A stretch of 50,841 nt of DNA from the NCBI GenBank assembly GCA_017534115.1, contig JAFWDD010000085.1, positions 1 through 50,841 of the forward strand. Direction: 5' to 3'. The DNA is from Bacillota bacterium (GTDB taxonomy: Bacteria; Bacillota; Clostridia; Lachnospirales; Anaerotignaceae). A program made the translations under genes and the position numbers. This document shows positions 25,115-33,871 of this stretch, piece by piece. Each line of letters begins with the position of its first letter. Position 1 is the first letter of the stretch. The notes under the pieces were generated by a model, which ran no database searches, was not told the origin of the DNA, and saw nothing but the letters and a program-made list of their open reading frames with translations.

Positions 25115-26371
25115 ATGTCATCATTCATTGTTAAAAAAAGTCCGCCTCTCAGCGGTTCCATAAAAATAAACGGCTCCAAAAACTCCGCTCTGCCAATTAT
25201 CGCCTCTTCAATTCTCACTGACGAGGAATGTATTCTGGAAAATGTTCCGCCTCTTTCGGACGTGAAAATTATGCTGAAAATTCTGGAAGATATTGGGAAA
25301 ACCGTTAAATTTGACGAAGAAAAACACATTGTTAAAATATCCGGAGAAATCCTGCCGGATTATGAAATCGATGCGGAAAAATCCTCTAAAATCCGAGCTT
25401 CGTTCATGTTTGCAGGCCCGATTTTGGCAAGAACAGGAAACGCGCGTATCCCTTTCCCCGGAGGATGCTCCATAGGATTGAGGCCGGTAGACCTTCATCT
25501 GAAAGGATTTTCCCTTATGGGCGCGGAAATTTCAACCGGCCACGGAATGACAGTAATAAAATCCAGCGGACTTTCGGGCAGTTTCATATATCTGGACTTT
25601 CCCAGTGTAGGGGCTACGGAAAACATAATTATGGCGGCGGCCCTTGCCAAAGGAACAACAGTCATTGAAAATGCCGCGGAAGAACCGGAAATCAGCGATT
25701 TATGCGCTTTTATAAACAAAATGGGCGGATGTGTTAAAGGATCCGGTACAAAGAATATCGTTATAAAAGGAGTTAAAAAGCTTCACGGCGCATCCCATTC
25801 CATAATCCCCGACAGAATCGAGGCAGGAACATTTATGGCGGCAGCCGCGGTGACAGGAGGAAAAATTACACTGGAAAATATTGTGCCTCAGCACCTTCAG
25901 CCCATTGTATTCAAGCTCCGTGAAGCCGGAATGAATATAGAAGGCTTCAAAAACAAAATGACCGCTGAAGCGTCGGAGGAAATATTCCCCTTCAATCTGA
26001 AAACAATGCCTTTTCCCGGATTTCCAACAGATATGCAGTCCATGATGATGTCCCTCATGTCCGTGGCAAAAGGTACCAGCATTATAACGGAGACTATTTT
26101 CGAAAACAGATTCATGAATGCGTTGGAGCTTAAAAAAATGGGCGCAGACATCAGAATCGAAAGCAGATGCGCAATTATAAACGGTGTGAAAAACCTTACG
26201 GGTACGTCTGTTAAAGCCTGCGACCTGCGGTCCGGAGCCGCTCTGATTGTGTCCGCTCTGGCGGCGGAAGGCGAAACTGAAATTACCGATATATACCATA
26301 TCGAAAGAGGTTACTTTGAAATTGATAAAAGACTTGGGTCTCTTGGCGCGTTGATCAAAAAGATACCCTAA
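25115..26371 (+). CDS. murA: UDP-N-acetylglucosamine 1-carboxyvinyltransferase
   Basis: 418 aa. First committed step of peptidoglycan synthesis: transfers enolpyruvate from PEP to UDP-GlcNAc. Lys22-Asn23-type pair in NGSKNSALPI (19-28), and the active-site cysteine (fosfomycin target) in PGGCSIGLRPVDLHL (about 112-126); the cysteine is intact. DRIEAGTFMAAAAVTGG and the FPTDMQ loop are present. Firmicutes often carry two MurA paralogues; whether this is MurA1 or MurA2 (MurZ) cannot be told from one copy. ATG at 25115 follows AAGGAAC. Starts 96 bases from the opposite-strand small ORF. Confidence 0.95.
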   Translation: MSSFIVKKSPPLSGSIKINGSKNSALPIIASSILTDEECILENVPPLSDVKIMLKILEDIGKTVKFDEEKHIVKISGEILPDYEIDAEKSSKIRASFMFAGPILARTGNARIPFPGGCSIGLRPVDLHLKGFSLMGAEISTGHGMTVIKSSGLSGSFIYLDFPSVGATENIIMAAALAKGTTVIENAAEEPEISDLCAFINKMGGCVKGSGTKNIVIKGVKKLHGASHSIIPDRIEAGTFMAAAAVTGGKITLENIVPQHLQPIVFKLREAGMNIEGFKNKMTAEASEEIFPFNLKTMPFPGFPTDMQSMMMSLMSVAKGTSIITETIFENRFMNALELKKMGADIRIESRCAIINGVKNLTGTSVKACDLRSGAALIVSALAAEGETEITDIYHIERGYFEIDKRLGSLGALIKKIP

Positions 26372-26462
26372 TCGGTCATTTTATACAACGGTTATTTCCG
26401 CAGAGATTAATTTAGTAAAAAAACAGCCTCGGAAATTCATAAATATTCATAGGTTTTGAGAA

Positions 26463-26491
26463 TTGAACTTGCCGTTTTTTTCATGTATAAT
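26463..26491 (+). promoter_or_regulatory. Sigma-A promoter of xpt
   Basis: TTGAAC (26463-26468), 17-base spacer, TATAAT (26486-26491). The leader would be only about 44 bases, too short for the purine riboswitch that often precedes xpt. Confidence 0.8.
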
Positions 26492-26541
26492 GATTTTTAA
26501 CATATTTCCACATTTTGACAGTTTCGAAAGGATGAAATCTT

Positions 26542-27114
26542 ATGCAGCTTCTCAAAGATAGAATTTTAAAAGACGGCATTGTTAAAGACGGAGACGTACT
26601 GAAAGTGGACAGCTTCCTTAATCATCAGATCGACGTCAGACTTCTGCGCCAGATCGGAAAGGAATTCAGACGGCTCTTCGCAGACTGCGAGATAAATAAA
26701 ATCCTTACAATCGAATCCTCCGGCATAGGAATCGCCTGCATCGCGGCAGAGGAATTCGACAATATTCCCGTGGTTTTCGCAAAGAAAAACCAGACGAAAA
26801 ATATTGCCCATGACGTACACAGAGGCAAAGTTGAATCCTTCACTCACGGAAAGACATACGATGTTATCGTGTCCAAAGACTTTCTTGGAAAAGGCGACAA
26901 GGTGCTTATAATCGACGACTTTCTGGCTAAGGGAAACGCGCTGGTATGTCTTTCGGAAATGGTGAAAAACTCAGGCGCGGAACTTGTGGGAGCGGGAATT
27001 GTTATTGAAAAAGGCTATCAGGAAGGCGGAAAAATCATCAGAGACCTGGGAATCCGGTTAGAATCTCTGGCTATAATTGATTCAATGAACGAAAATGAAA
27101 TCATTTTCAGATAA
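26542..27114 (+). CDS. xpt: Xanthine phosphoribosyltransferase
   Basis: 190 aa. Purine salvage: joins xanthine (and weakly hypoxanthine/guanine) with PRPP. N-terminal family sequence MQLLKDRILKDGIVKDGDVL; ESSGIGIA (about 54-61) is the substrate-side loop; PRPP-binding motif VLIIDDFLAKGNA (about 122-134). Full length. Monocistronic between its own promoter and a strong terminator. It may act on hypoxanthine-derived xanthine released by the PNP at 32654-33490, but this link is only inferred. Confidence 0.94.
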   Translation: MQLLKDRILKDGIVKDGDVLKVDSFLNHQIDVRLLRQIGKEFRRLFADCEINKILTIESSGIGIACIAAEEFDNIPVVFAKKNQTKNIAHDVHRGKVESFTHGKTYDVIVSKDFLGKGDKVLIIDDFLAKGNALVCLSEMVKNSGAELVGAGIVIEKGYQEGGKIIRDLGIRLESLAIIDSMNENEIIFR

Positions 27115-27135
27115 AAACATCTTTATAAACGCAAA

Positions 27136-27178
27136 ACCGGCTTATGGCGATTCTTGCCATAAACCGGTCGTTTTTTTT
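27136..27178 (+). terminator. Intrinsic terminator after xpt
   Basis: ACCGGCTTATGGC pairs with GCCATAAACCGGT (one mismatch), 7-base loop, then eight T. The T-run overlaps the stop codon of the convergent patatin gene. Confidence 0.92.
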
Positions 27179-28043
27179 ATTCTTCAATTTCATTTCCTTT
27201 TAAATAGGCTTTAAGCTTTTCGCCGTTTGCCACAGCATCCTCATAACCCATCTCATACATAGCCCTCAGCTTATGCCAGTCCTTTTCCATAAGAGCAATA
27301 TCCATTTCCCTGGCAGGACGAAAAACGAACAATCTTCCCTCTTCCTCTTCCTTGTCTATAAAATCCATCTCTGCATTGTATGTGTTATGAATATTTTTGA
27401 ATGTTTTCACAAAGTTAGGGTATGTTATATATCTTAATCTCGGCAGAGGACCATAATTATATTTTTTCTTTCTGAGGCCTTTAACCTTTGTGAGAACCAC
27501 CACATTCTTCTCATACCCGTCCTCCATGGATTTTTTTACGGGAATTGGATCGGCGCATCCGCCGTCCAGATAATACTGTCCGTTAACTTTTACATTCCTT
27601 GAAATAAGAGGAACGGAACTGGACGCTCTCACATAAACCATTTCAGTCCTCAGATCCTTTACCGTAAAATACTCGGCTTTGCCCGTTTTCAGGTTTGTGG
27701 CCACAGCGATGAATTTCATCCTGGATCTGTCCAGCGTATCGTAATCCAGCCTGTAAAGCTCATTGGGTATCCTGTTATAAAGCATATCCACTCCAAAATA
27801 ATTGCCCGTAGTAAAGAAAGAATACCAGCTGCCGTATTCCTTGTACTTCCAGTAATCTGCAAAAACAGAAAAACCTCTGTCACGCATATGAGCAAGGTAG
27901 CTGCAGAGGTGGCATGCTCCGGCAGAAACACCGTAACAGGTTTCAAACTCTATATTTTCATCTATAAGATAATCTATTATTCCGGCAGTATATACACCCT
28001 TCATCCCGCCACCTTCCAATACAAGTCCGGCTTTGTAAAGCAT
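27177..28043 (-). CDS. Patatin-like phospholipase/acyl hydrolase
   Basis: 288 aa. Cytoplasmic acyl hydrolase of the patatin family (closest in look to E. coli YjjU). All catalytic parts are intact: oxyanion-hole GGGMKG (11-16), nucleophile Ser40 in GVSAGA (38-43) and Asp160 in the DGG motif (160-162). No signal peptide or membrane segment. The natural substrate is unknown (phospholipid or acyl ester). It lies downstream of the M29 peptidase gene but behind a terminator, so it probably has its own promoter, which I could not identify confidently. Confidence 0.88.
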   Translation of the reverse strand: MLYKAGLVLEGGGMKGVYTAGIIDYLIDENIEFETCYGVSAGACHLCSYLAHMRDRGFSVFADYWKYKEYGSWYSFFTTGNYFGVDMLYNRIPNELYRLDYDTLDRSRMKFIAVATNLKTGKAEYFTVKDLRTEMVYVRASSSVPLISRNVKVNGQYYLDGGCADPIPVKKSMEDGYEKNVVVLTKVKGLRKKKYNYGPLPRLRYITYPNFVKTFKNIHNTYNAEMDFIDKEEEEGRLFVFRPAREMDIALMEKDWHKLRAMYEMGYEDAVANGEKLKAYLKGNEIEE

Positions 28044-28106
28044 AAAAATTCAACTTCTTTCCGATATATTAAACTTATTTGAATTTATTCTACCACAAAA
28101 TTGTTT

Positions 28107-28147
28107 ACAAAAAATTAAGCGATAATAAAATTTCTACCACCGCTTAA
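28107..28147 (-). terminator. Intrinsic terminator after the M29 aminopeptidase
   Basis: Minus strand TTAAGCG pairs with CGCTTAA across a 19-base loop, then TTTTTT. It lies about 28 bases past the peptidase stop. Confidence 0.7.
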
Positions 28148-28175
28148 CATAAATTTCATTTGTTTTTAAATACAT

Positions 28176-29291
28176 TCACATAAGATTTTCAGGATTCAGA
28201 GGGAAAAGCTCCGGTATTACGAACCTTCCGTCTTTTCTTATTAAAACATCGTCAAAATATATTTCGCCGCCGCCGTATTCGGGAGTCTGAATGCATACAA
28301 GATCCCAGTGGATGGCGGATTCATTGCCGTTGAAAGCGTCTTCATAGCAGGCTCCCGGAGTAAAATGGAAGCTGCCCTTTATTTTCTCGTCGAAAAGGAT
28401 ATTGTTCATAGGCGTATCAATGTAAGGGTTCACCCCAAGAGCAAACTCGCCCACATATCTGGCTCCCTCATCTATATCAAAAATCCTGTTGATCCTTTCG
28501 GTATCGTTGGACTCGGCTTTGATGATTTTGCCATTCTCGAATGTAAGCTTAACATTTTCAAATGTGAAATTATTGTACTCTGAAGGAGTATTGTAGGAAA
28601 TGACTCCGTTTATGGAATCCCTTACTGGAGCAGTGTAAACCTCTCCATCGGGAATATTGCAGTCTCCCGCGCATTTTATTGCGGGAATGTCCTTTATGGA
28701 AAATCTGAGATCTGTGCCGTTTCCCACTATATGGACCTTGTCGGTCTTATTCATAAGCTCCACAAGATTGTCCATAGCGTCGGACATTTTTCCGTAGTCC
28801 AGGGTGCATACATTATAATAATAATCCTCGAAAGCCTCAAGGCTCTTGCCTGCTTCCTGAGCCATTGCCTCGTTGGGGAAGCGCAGAATAACCCATTTTG
28901 TTTTTGCCACACGGATATCATGATGTACGGGCTTGAAATATAGATTCATCTGCATTGCGGTTTTATCTTCGGGAACATCGGAAAGCTCCCTTAAATTGTC
29001 GTCGCATCGTATCCCTATATATGCCTGCATCCCTTCCATTCTCTCTGCGTCTATTTTTGCCTGGAATTTTATCTGCTCTTCGGACATATGCATAAGAAGC
29101 TCCCGTTCAACGGAAGTTTCCTTAAGCTCAACATAAGGAAAGCCTCCCGCTGCATATACTTCTTTAATTATCGCCTTCACCAAAGGAAGAGGTTTTGTTC
29201 CCGTACAGCTGATGAGAATCTTTTCGTCTTCCTGTACCCTGCAGGAATAATTAACCAGATTTTTCGCTAATTTTTTGATTCTTTCGTCCAT
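28176..29291 (-). CDS. M29-family aminopeptidase (AmpS/PepS type)
   Basis: 371 aa from the ATG at 29291 (MDERIKKLAKN), with AAAAGGAGA at proper spacing; the ORF's earlier TTG lies within that site. Cytosolic metallo-aminopeptidase that removes N-terminal residues from peptides. Putative metal ligands are Glu217 (PDGEVYT), Glu282 (VGEFALG), His309 (FHFTPG), His328 and Asp330 (IHWD), as in M29 enzymes. Length is a little short of the usual 400-410. It lies downstream of the salvage operon but separated by 280 bases, and a palindrome (29313-29331) marks its leader; a functional link to that operon is not implied by sequence. Confidence 0.9.
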   Translation of the reverse strand: MDERIKKLAKNLVNYSCRVQEDEKILISCTGTKPLPLVKAIIKEVYAAGGFPYVELKETSVERELLMHMSEEQIKFQAKIDAERMEGMQAYIGIRCDDNLRELSDVPEDKTAMQMNLYFKPVHHDIRVAKTKWVILRFPNEAMAQEAGKSLEAFEDYYYNVCTLDYGKMSDAMDNLVELMNKTDKVHIVGNGTDLRFSIKDIPAIKCAGDCNIPDGEVYTAPVRDSINGVISYNTPSEYNNFTFENVKLTFENGKIIKAESNDTERINRIFDIDEGARYVGEFALGVNPYIDTPMNNILFDEKIKGSFHFTPGACYEDAFNGNESAIHWDLVCIQTPEYGGGEIYFDDVLIRKDGRFVIPELFPLNPENLM

Positions 29292-29312
29292 TTGCGTTCT
29301 CCTTTTCAAATA

Positions 29313-29331
29313 AAATGATTCGAAATCATTT
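29313..29331. promoter_or_regulatory. Palindrome in the leader of the M29 aminopeptidase gene
   Basis: AAATGATT (29313-29320) and AATCATTT (29324-29331), perfect inverted copies around CGA, about 22 bases upstream of the ATG. No T-run after it, so an operator or a hairpin that could affect ribosome access is more likely than a terminator. Confidence 0.4.
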
Positions 29332-29475
29332 AAAATAATATTAAAATTTATTAATATTTTATTAATTTTAAAAAAACACTTGATTTTCTTCGTAACATTT
29401 TGTAATATAAATATACAAGATAATTTAAATTTGAATTAATGAATAGTCGTAACAATTAATATTTTTGTTATCGAA

Positions 29476-29556
29476 CTAAAACACATACTGTCTATCCTCA
29501 ATTCGGGGCGGTTCATATTTACGTGGCTGCTCCCTTCTTTTTTGCCTTTTTTGCAT
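29476..29556 (-). CDS. Candidate 26-residue basic small ORF after the aldolase gene
   Basis: From ATG at 29556, 26 codons to TAG at 29476-29478. Sequence begins MQKRQKRREQPRKYEPPRIE, a strongly basic and charged peptide. It starts 14 bases after the aldolase stop on the same strand. Only a weak AAGG precedes it. I do not recognise it. No obvious terminator lies between the aldolase and this ORF. Could be chance in an A-rich stretch. Confidence 0.2.
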   Translation of the reverse strand: MQKRQKRREQPRKYEPPRIEDRQYVF

Positions 29557-29570
29557 GAAATTCAGCCTTT

Positions 29571-30269
29571 TTATGCTCCGGCTCCGCCTTTGGGTATTCC
29601 GCCGGAGGTTATCCCGAGATTCTTCCTGATAACCATAAGCTCTGCTATCTGTTCATCGGAAAGCTCCCGTCTTTTGCCTATTATATTTGTATACAGCATG
29701 ATTGTTGCATAATATTCCACACTTTCCAGCCGGAAATATGCGTTCATTACGTCCTTTCCCCATGTTACAACTCCATGATTGGCAAGAAGCACTCCGTTGT
29801 GAGTTTTACAGAAAGGCACTACGGATTCCGCCAGCTCAACGCTTCCGGGAGGAGCGTATTTCGCAACGGGAACAGTTCCCATCTGGACAATAAACTCCTG
29901 AAGCACAGGACTTTCCAGCGGCTCTCCCGCAACAGCAAACGCTGTGGATACAGGCGGATGTGCGTGAGTCACCGCAATGGCCTCCGGATTTTCTCTGTAA
30001 ATGGCAAGGTGCATTTTCATTTCCGATGAAGGCTTCAGATTTCCTTCCAGAACATTTCCGTTTATATCCATTTTAACAAGCATATCTTCAGTCATAAAAC
30101 CTTTCGAAACGCCAGTAGGCGTTGCCCAGAGCTCTGTTGCCGAGACCTTGCAGCTGATATTTCCGTCGTTGGATGCCACAAGTCCTCTGGCGTACATTCT
30201 TCTGCCTGCTTCAAGTATAGCTTCTTTGGCTTCTTTATCGGCAGGATATTTTATACTATTCTCACTCAT
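29571..30269 (-). CDS. Class II (zinc) sugar-phosphate aldolase, likely 5-(methylthio/deoxy)ribulose-1-phosphate aldolase
   Basis: 232 aa from the ATG at 30269 (MSENSIKYPA); a TTG nine bases earlier is an alternative. Fuculose-1-phosphate aldolase family: zinc ligands His102 and His104 (THAHPP) and His165 (ANHGVV), catalytic Glu83 (SSEMKMHL). Such enzymes cut ketose-1-phosphates to DHAP and an aldehyde. Fourth gene of the punA-mtnA-deaminase-aldolase operon. Because MtnA makes 5-methylthioribulose-1-phosphate, this aldolase is probably the last step of a DHAP shunt (giving DHAP plus methylthioacetaldehyde, or acetaldehyde from the 5-deoxy analogue). Family and fold are sure; substrate is inferred. 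The alternative is a fuculose or rhamnulose phosphate aldolase. Confidence 0.85.
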   Translation of the reverse strand: MSENSIKYPADKEAKEAILEAGRRMYARGLVASNDGNISCKVSATELWATPTGVSKGFMTEDMLVKMDINGNVLEGNLKPSSEMKMHLAIYRENPEAIAVTHAHPPVSTAFAVAGEPLESPVLQEFIVQMGTVPVAKYAPPGSVELAESVVPFCKTHNGVLLANHGVVTWGKDVMNAYFRLESVEYYATIMLYTNIIGKRRELSDEQIAELMVIRKNLGITSGGIPKGGAGA

Positions 30270-30293
30270 TTTATTCAAAATCCCCTTTTTATG

Positions 30294-31568
30294 TTATTTC
30301 CGGTTCTTGATTTCTTCCGTAAGAGCGTTTACCCTGGCATAAATATCATTGGCTTTTTCTCCCACGAAAAACTCTCCGTTTTCATAGAGAATCTTTCCGG
30401 CTATCATAGTCATCTTGACATTTTCCTTGGAACCGCTGTACACAATGTTTTTCGTTATATTGTTTATTGGCTGCATATTGGGACGGTTCAGGTCAATAAC
30501 TATAAGGTCGGCCTGCTTTCCAACTGCTATGCAGTCACAGTCATCCAGTCCCATCGCCTTTGCTCCCGTAAACGCCGCCATTTCCAAAACCTCTTCCGCG
30601 GGACATGCCGCCGCGTCATTATTTGCCAGCTTCTGGAGTACTGTCACAAGGTACATTTCTCTGAACATATCCAAAGCATTGTTGCTGGCAGGTCCATCCG
30701 TTCCTATGGCAACATTTATGCCCATTTCAATCATTTTATCAATAGGCGCGATTCCGCTTGCAAGCTTTGAGTTTGACCCGGGATTAGTCACAGCATAAAC
30801 ATTTTTATCTCTGAAGATTTCCAGATCCTTCTTTGTCATGTAAACATTGTGGAAGCCTCCGCCGCCGTATTCGAACATTCCGATAGAATCAAAAAGCTCC
30901 GTAGGGGTTTTGCCGTAACGTTCGATACATCCTTCAACCTCGGATCTTGTTTCGGAATTGTGGGTATATACTCCTGCTTTAAGGCTTTGGGAAAGCTCGG
31001 CGATTGCCTTCAGATTTTCCAGATTTGTGGTGTATTCCGCATGAAATCCCAGTTTATATGATATAAGAGGATGGTAATTGTTAAATTTATTATAGTATGC
31101 CTCAAGACGAGGTACGGATTCCTTGAAATCGTTTACCGCTCCGCAGAGAACTGTTCTGAATCCCATTTCAATATTTGCCTGCGCGTATGCTTCCGGTTCA
31201 TAATACATATCGAAAGATGCCGTAATTCCGCTGGTAAGATATTCCAGTATAGCTAATTTTGTGAATTCATATACACAGTTTGCGTCAAGCTTTGCTTCCA
31301 TAGGGAATATCTTCTCAAAAAGCCATTTATCCAGAGGAACATCATCCGCATAGGAACGCAGAAATGTCATCGGGGAATGAGTATGGGCGTTTTTGAATCC
31401 GGGCATTACGAGATTTCCGTTTAGGTCGATTTCACGCTCGAATTGCCCGTCATACTCCTTCGGCGGACCTACGTACGCGATTTTGCCGCCGTCAACCCAG
31501 ACTTCATCCGAAGAAATGTGGGTTCCGCAGTCCATGGACATAAGTTTTCCATTATAAAAACGAATCAT
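30294..31568 (-). CDS. mtaD: 5-methylthioadenosine/S-adenosylhomocysteine deaminase (MtaD-type amidohydrolase)
   Basis: 424 aa. Amidohydrolase-superfamily enzyme that deaminates MTA, SAH or 5'-deoxyadenosine to the inosine analogue. Metal-binding HTH motif (His62, His64) in [17 protein letters not shown], a further His in LGFHAEYTT, and the Asp in [14 protein letters not shown], which is characteristic of the MTA/SAH deaminase/chlorohydrolase group. The ATG at 31568 overlaps the mtnA stop as ATGA, a sign of translational coupling. Placed between MtnA and the aldolase; its product is a substrate for the operon's own PNP. Guanine deaminase or other amidohydrolases are less likely given the context. 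Confidence 0.88.
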   Translation of the reverse strand: MIRFYNGKLMSMDCGTHISSDEVWVDGGKIAYVGPPKEYDGQFEREIDLNGNLVMPGFKNAHTHSPMTFLRSYADDVPLDKWLFEKIFPMEAKLDANCVYEFTKLAILEYLTSGITASFDMYYEPEAYAQANIEMGFRTVLCGAVNDFKESVPRLEAYYNKFNNYHPLISYKLGFHAEYTTNLENLKAIAELSQSLKAGVYTHNSETRSEVEGCIERYGKTPTELFDSIGMFEYGGGGFHNVYMTKKDLEIFRDKNVYAVTNPGSNSKLASGIAPIDKMIEMGINVAIGTDGPASNNALDMFREMYLVTVLQKLANNDAAACPAEEVLEMAAFTGAKAMGLDDCDCIAVGKQADLIVIDLNRPNMQPINNITKNIVYSGSKENVKMTMIAGKILYENGEFFVGEKANDIYARVNALTEEIKNRK

Positions 31569-32641
31569 TTTTCTGTCTCCTTAAATAATGTCGCAAGATT
31601 TTCCTTATAAGGGCTTCGGCAGATTCCTTTTTCCGTCACTATGGCCGTTACAAGCTCGTTATCCGTTACGTCAAATGCGGGATTATAGCATTTTACCTCC
31701 GGAAGAGCCATAGGTTCAACATAAAATTTCTCTTTTATCTCTTCAGGCGCTCGTTGTTCGATTTTTATATCTGCGCCGGTCTCGCAGTTGAAATCTATTG
31801 TGGATGACGGACAGAATACATAAAACGGTATTCCGTAATGCTTTGCCAGTATGGCTACACCGCTTGTACCTATTTTGTTTGCAACATCGCCGTTTGCCGC
31901 AACTCTGTCGCAGCCTACGAAGCAGGCATTTATTTTGCCTTCCTTCATGACTATGCTTGCCATATTGTCGCAGATAAGAGTACAGTCTATTCCCGCTTTC
32001 TGAAGCTCGTAAGTCGTAAGACGAGCTCCCTGAAGGAGAGGTCTTGTCTCGTCGCAGAATGCTTTCAGCTCGATTCCCCTTTCTTTCGCGAGGAAAAGAG
32101 TTCCCAGACCAGTCCCGTATCTGGATGTGGCAAGAGGTCCTGCGTTGCAATGGGTAAGTATTCCGTCCCCTTCTTTTACCAGTGTAAGACCGTATTCCGA
32201 AATGGCTTTGCACATGGCAATGTCCTCTTCATGGATTTTTTTTGACTCCTCAAACATCAACTGAAGTATAACGTCAATCCCGTTATCTCTATTTTCGAAA
32301 ACGATTTTATCCATTCTTTCAAGGGCGTGACTTAAGTTTACGGCTGTGGGTCTGGATGAATTTATGTATTCCTTAAGCTTGCTGAACTCAGAATAAAAAT
32401 CATCAAAATTATCGGCCTTTATGTTTTTCGCCAGCACATACATTCCGTAGCCGGCGAAAATTCCGATTGCGGGAGCGCCTCTTACCTTAAGATGAAATAT
32501 GGCGTCATAAATATCCTTTGCCGTCCTCAAATCAAGGTATTCCGTCCTGTTGGGAAGCTTGGTCTGATCAATAATAATCACAGAATTCCCGTCTTCCGAA
32601 AGCTTTACATTATCTATATGCGTAACACTTTTCAAACTCAT
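31565..32641 (-). CDS. mtnA: 5-methylthioribose-1-phosphate isomerase
   Basis: 358 aa, full length. Converts 5-methylthioribose-1-phosphate to 5-methylthioribulose-1-phosphate; homologous to eIF2B alpha. Expected catalytic pair is present: Cys165 in [17 protein letters not shown] (163-179) and Asp245 in [15 protein letters not shown] (242-256). KVRGAPAIG (52-60) is also typical. Thirteen bases after punA, and overlaps the deaminase gene by four. The downstream mtnB/mtnD enzymes of the aerobic methionine salvage route are absent here, consistent with an aldolase-ended route. Confidence 0.96.
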   Translation of the reverse strand: MSLKSVTHIDNVKLSEDGNSVIIIDQTKLPNRTEYLDLRTAKDIYDAIFHLKVRGAPAIGIFAGYGMYVLAKNIKADNFDDFYSEFSKLKEYINSSRPTAVNLSHALERMDKIVFENRDNGIDVILQLMFEESKKIHEEDIAMCKAISEYGLTLVKEGDGILTHCNAGPLATSRYGTGLGTLFLAKERGIELKAFCDETRPLLQGARLTTYELQKAGIDCTLICDNMASIVMKEGKINACFVGCDRVAANGDVANKIGTSGVAILAKHYGIPFYVFCPSSTIDFNCETGADIKIEQRAPEEIKEKFYVEPMALPEVKCYNPAFDVTDNELVTAIVTEKGICRSPYKENLATLFKETEK

Positions 32642-32653
32642 TTTATTACCTCT

Positions 32654-33490
32654 TTATTTTAAAGTTTTGCCTATATTTATTATTGATTTCTTAACAAGCT
32701 CCCTGAAAAGAGGAGCGACTCTGTCAGCAGTTTCCTGAACCTCCGCATGGGTCAGAGGATTGGGACTTATACCTGCCGCAAGGTTAGAAATACACGAAAT
32801 TCCAACCACTTTCATTCCGGCATGATTTGCCGCAACAACCTCGCAGGCTGTGGACATTCCCACCGCATCAGCTCCCATAATGCCGAGCATTTTAATCTCC
32901 GCGGGAGTCTCAAAGCTGGGTCCGGAAAGCTGAACATAAACGCCTTCCTGGATCTTTATGTTAAGTTCCGCCGCTGTTTTCTTAACGATATCCCTTAATT
33001 CCTCATCGTATCCATGGGACATATCGGGGAATCTTGTGCCTAATTCATCAATGTTTTCGCCTACGAGAGGATTGGGGAAAAAGCACATAATGTGGTCTTT
33101 TATCAGCATCATATCGCCAGCGTTAAAGTTTTTGTTGATTCCTCCGGCGGCGTTAGTCACGAAAAGAACCTTGGCTCCCATCATCGCCATAAGCCTTGCG
33201 GGCATTACAACATCCTTTATATCGTATCCTTCGTAGTAGTGTACTCTGCCCTGCATTACGACAACTTTCACGTTTTCTATATAACCGAAAACAAATTTGC
33301 CCTCATGACCGGGCACTGTCGACACGGGAAATCCGGGAAGCTCATCGTATGAAACCTCTGCCTCCCTGTCGATACGGTTCGCAAAGTCCCCAAGACCGGA
33401 TCCTAAAATCAGGCCTATTTCAGGAACAAAATCGGTTTTTTGCCTCAACGCGTCAAGGCAGTTTTTCAGTTTTTCATAGTATTTATTCAT
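32654..33490 (-). CDS. punA: Purine nucleoside phosphorylase, trimeric type
   Basis: 278 aa. Phosphorolysis of 6-oxopurine nucleosides. N-terminal LILGSGLGDFA (28-38) phosphate loop, PGHEGKF (60-66), Glu194 in GPSFET and Asn236 in ISNLAAG. These equal human PNP Glu201 and Asn243 (a constant offset of seven), the base-recognition pair that selects inosine/guanosine; MTA phosphorylases carry Asp in place of the Asn. This argues that the enzyme acts on 5'-methylthioinosine or 5'-deoxyinosine rather than on MTA. First gene of the operon; ATG at 33490 with GGGAG about ten bases upstream. It may also act as a general PNP feeding purine salvage. Confidence 0.94.
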   Translation of the reverse strand: MNKYYEKLKNCLDALRQKTDFVPEIGLILGSGLGDFANRIDREAEVSYDELPGFPVSTVPGHEGKFVFGYIENVKVVVMQGRVHYYEGYDIKDVVMPARLMAMMGAKVLFVTNAAGGINKNFNAGDMMLIKDHIMCFFPNPLVGENIDELGTRFPDMSHGYDEELRDIVKKTAAELNIKIQEGVYVQLSGPSFETPAEIKMLGIMGADAVGMSTACEVVAANHAGMKVVGISCISNLAAGISPNPLTHAEVQETADRVAPLFRELVKKSIINIGKTLK

Positions 33491-33532
33491 AAAAATACAT
33501 CTCCCAAAATAGCATTTAAATAGATTAGATTA

Positions 33533-33561
33533 ATTATACTTACTTTTGCAAAATTTTGCAA
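33533..33561 (-). promoter_or_regulatory. Sigma-A promoter of the punA-mtnA-mtaD-aldolase operon
   Basis: Minus strand TTGCAA (33556-33561), 17-base spacer, TATAAT (33533-33538). A second TTGCAA copy (33546-33551) lies within the spacer. Leader of about 37 bases. Confidence 0.8.
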
Positions 33562-33871
33562 TCTTTGCGAAAAATCAAAATTTGTTAGCGATTTTTTGTC
33601 TATCAAAAAAATACATAATATACTTATTTTTATATGGGTTTTGTGGTAATATAAAAAAAAGGTAAAATGCATAGTTTGTATACATATATATTTGTTGGTT
33701 TATGCAATGTTTACCCCTTTACATTAATACACAAAGCCATATTCTAATATATTTCTATCTCTTTTCCCCCTGATAGATGTATAAATAAACCTATGTATGT
33801 ACACTATGACCAATTATGTTTTTATCAAAATTATTTTACCACACAGCAAGCAAAACAGAAAGGAGATTAAC
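33562..33871. other. AT-rich divergent intergenic region between punA and hup
   Basis: About 310 bases without a gene. It carries the upstream side of the punA promoter and the regulatory region of hup. Apart from a weak hup promoter candidate, no repeats, hairpins with T-runs or riboswitch-like features were recognised. Confidence 0.5.
33641..33668 (+). promoter_or_regulatory. Tentative promoter of hup
   Basis: TTGTGG (33641-33646), 16-base spacer, TAAAAT (33663-33668). It would give a leader of about 200 bases. Low confidence in such AT-rich DNA. Confidence 0.3.

Noticed and set aside
26394..26436. Inverted repeat ATTTCCG/CGGAAAT after murA as a terminator
   Set aside because: The loop is about 29 bases and no T-run follows the second arm.
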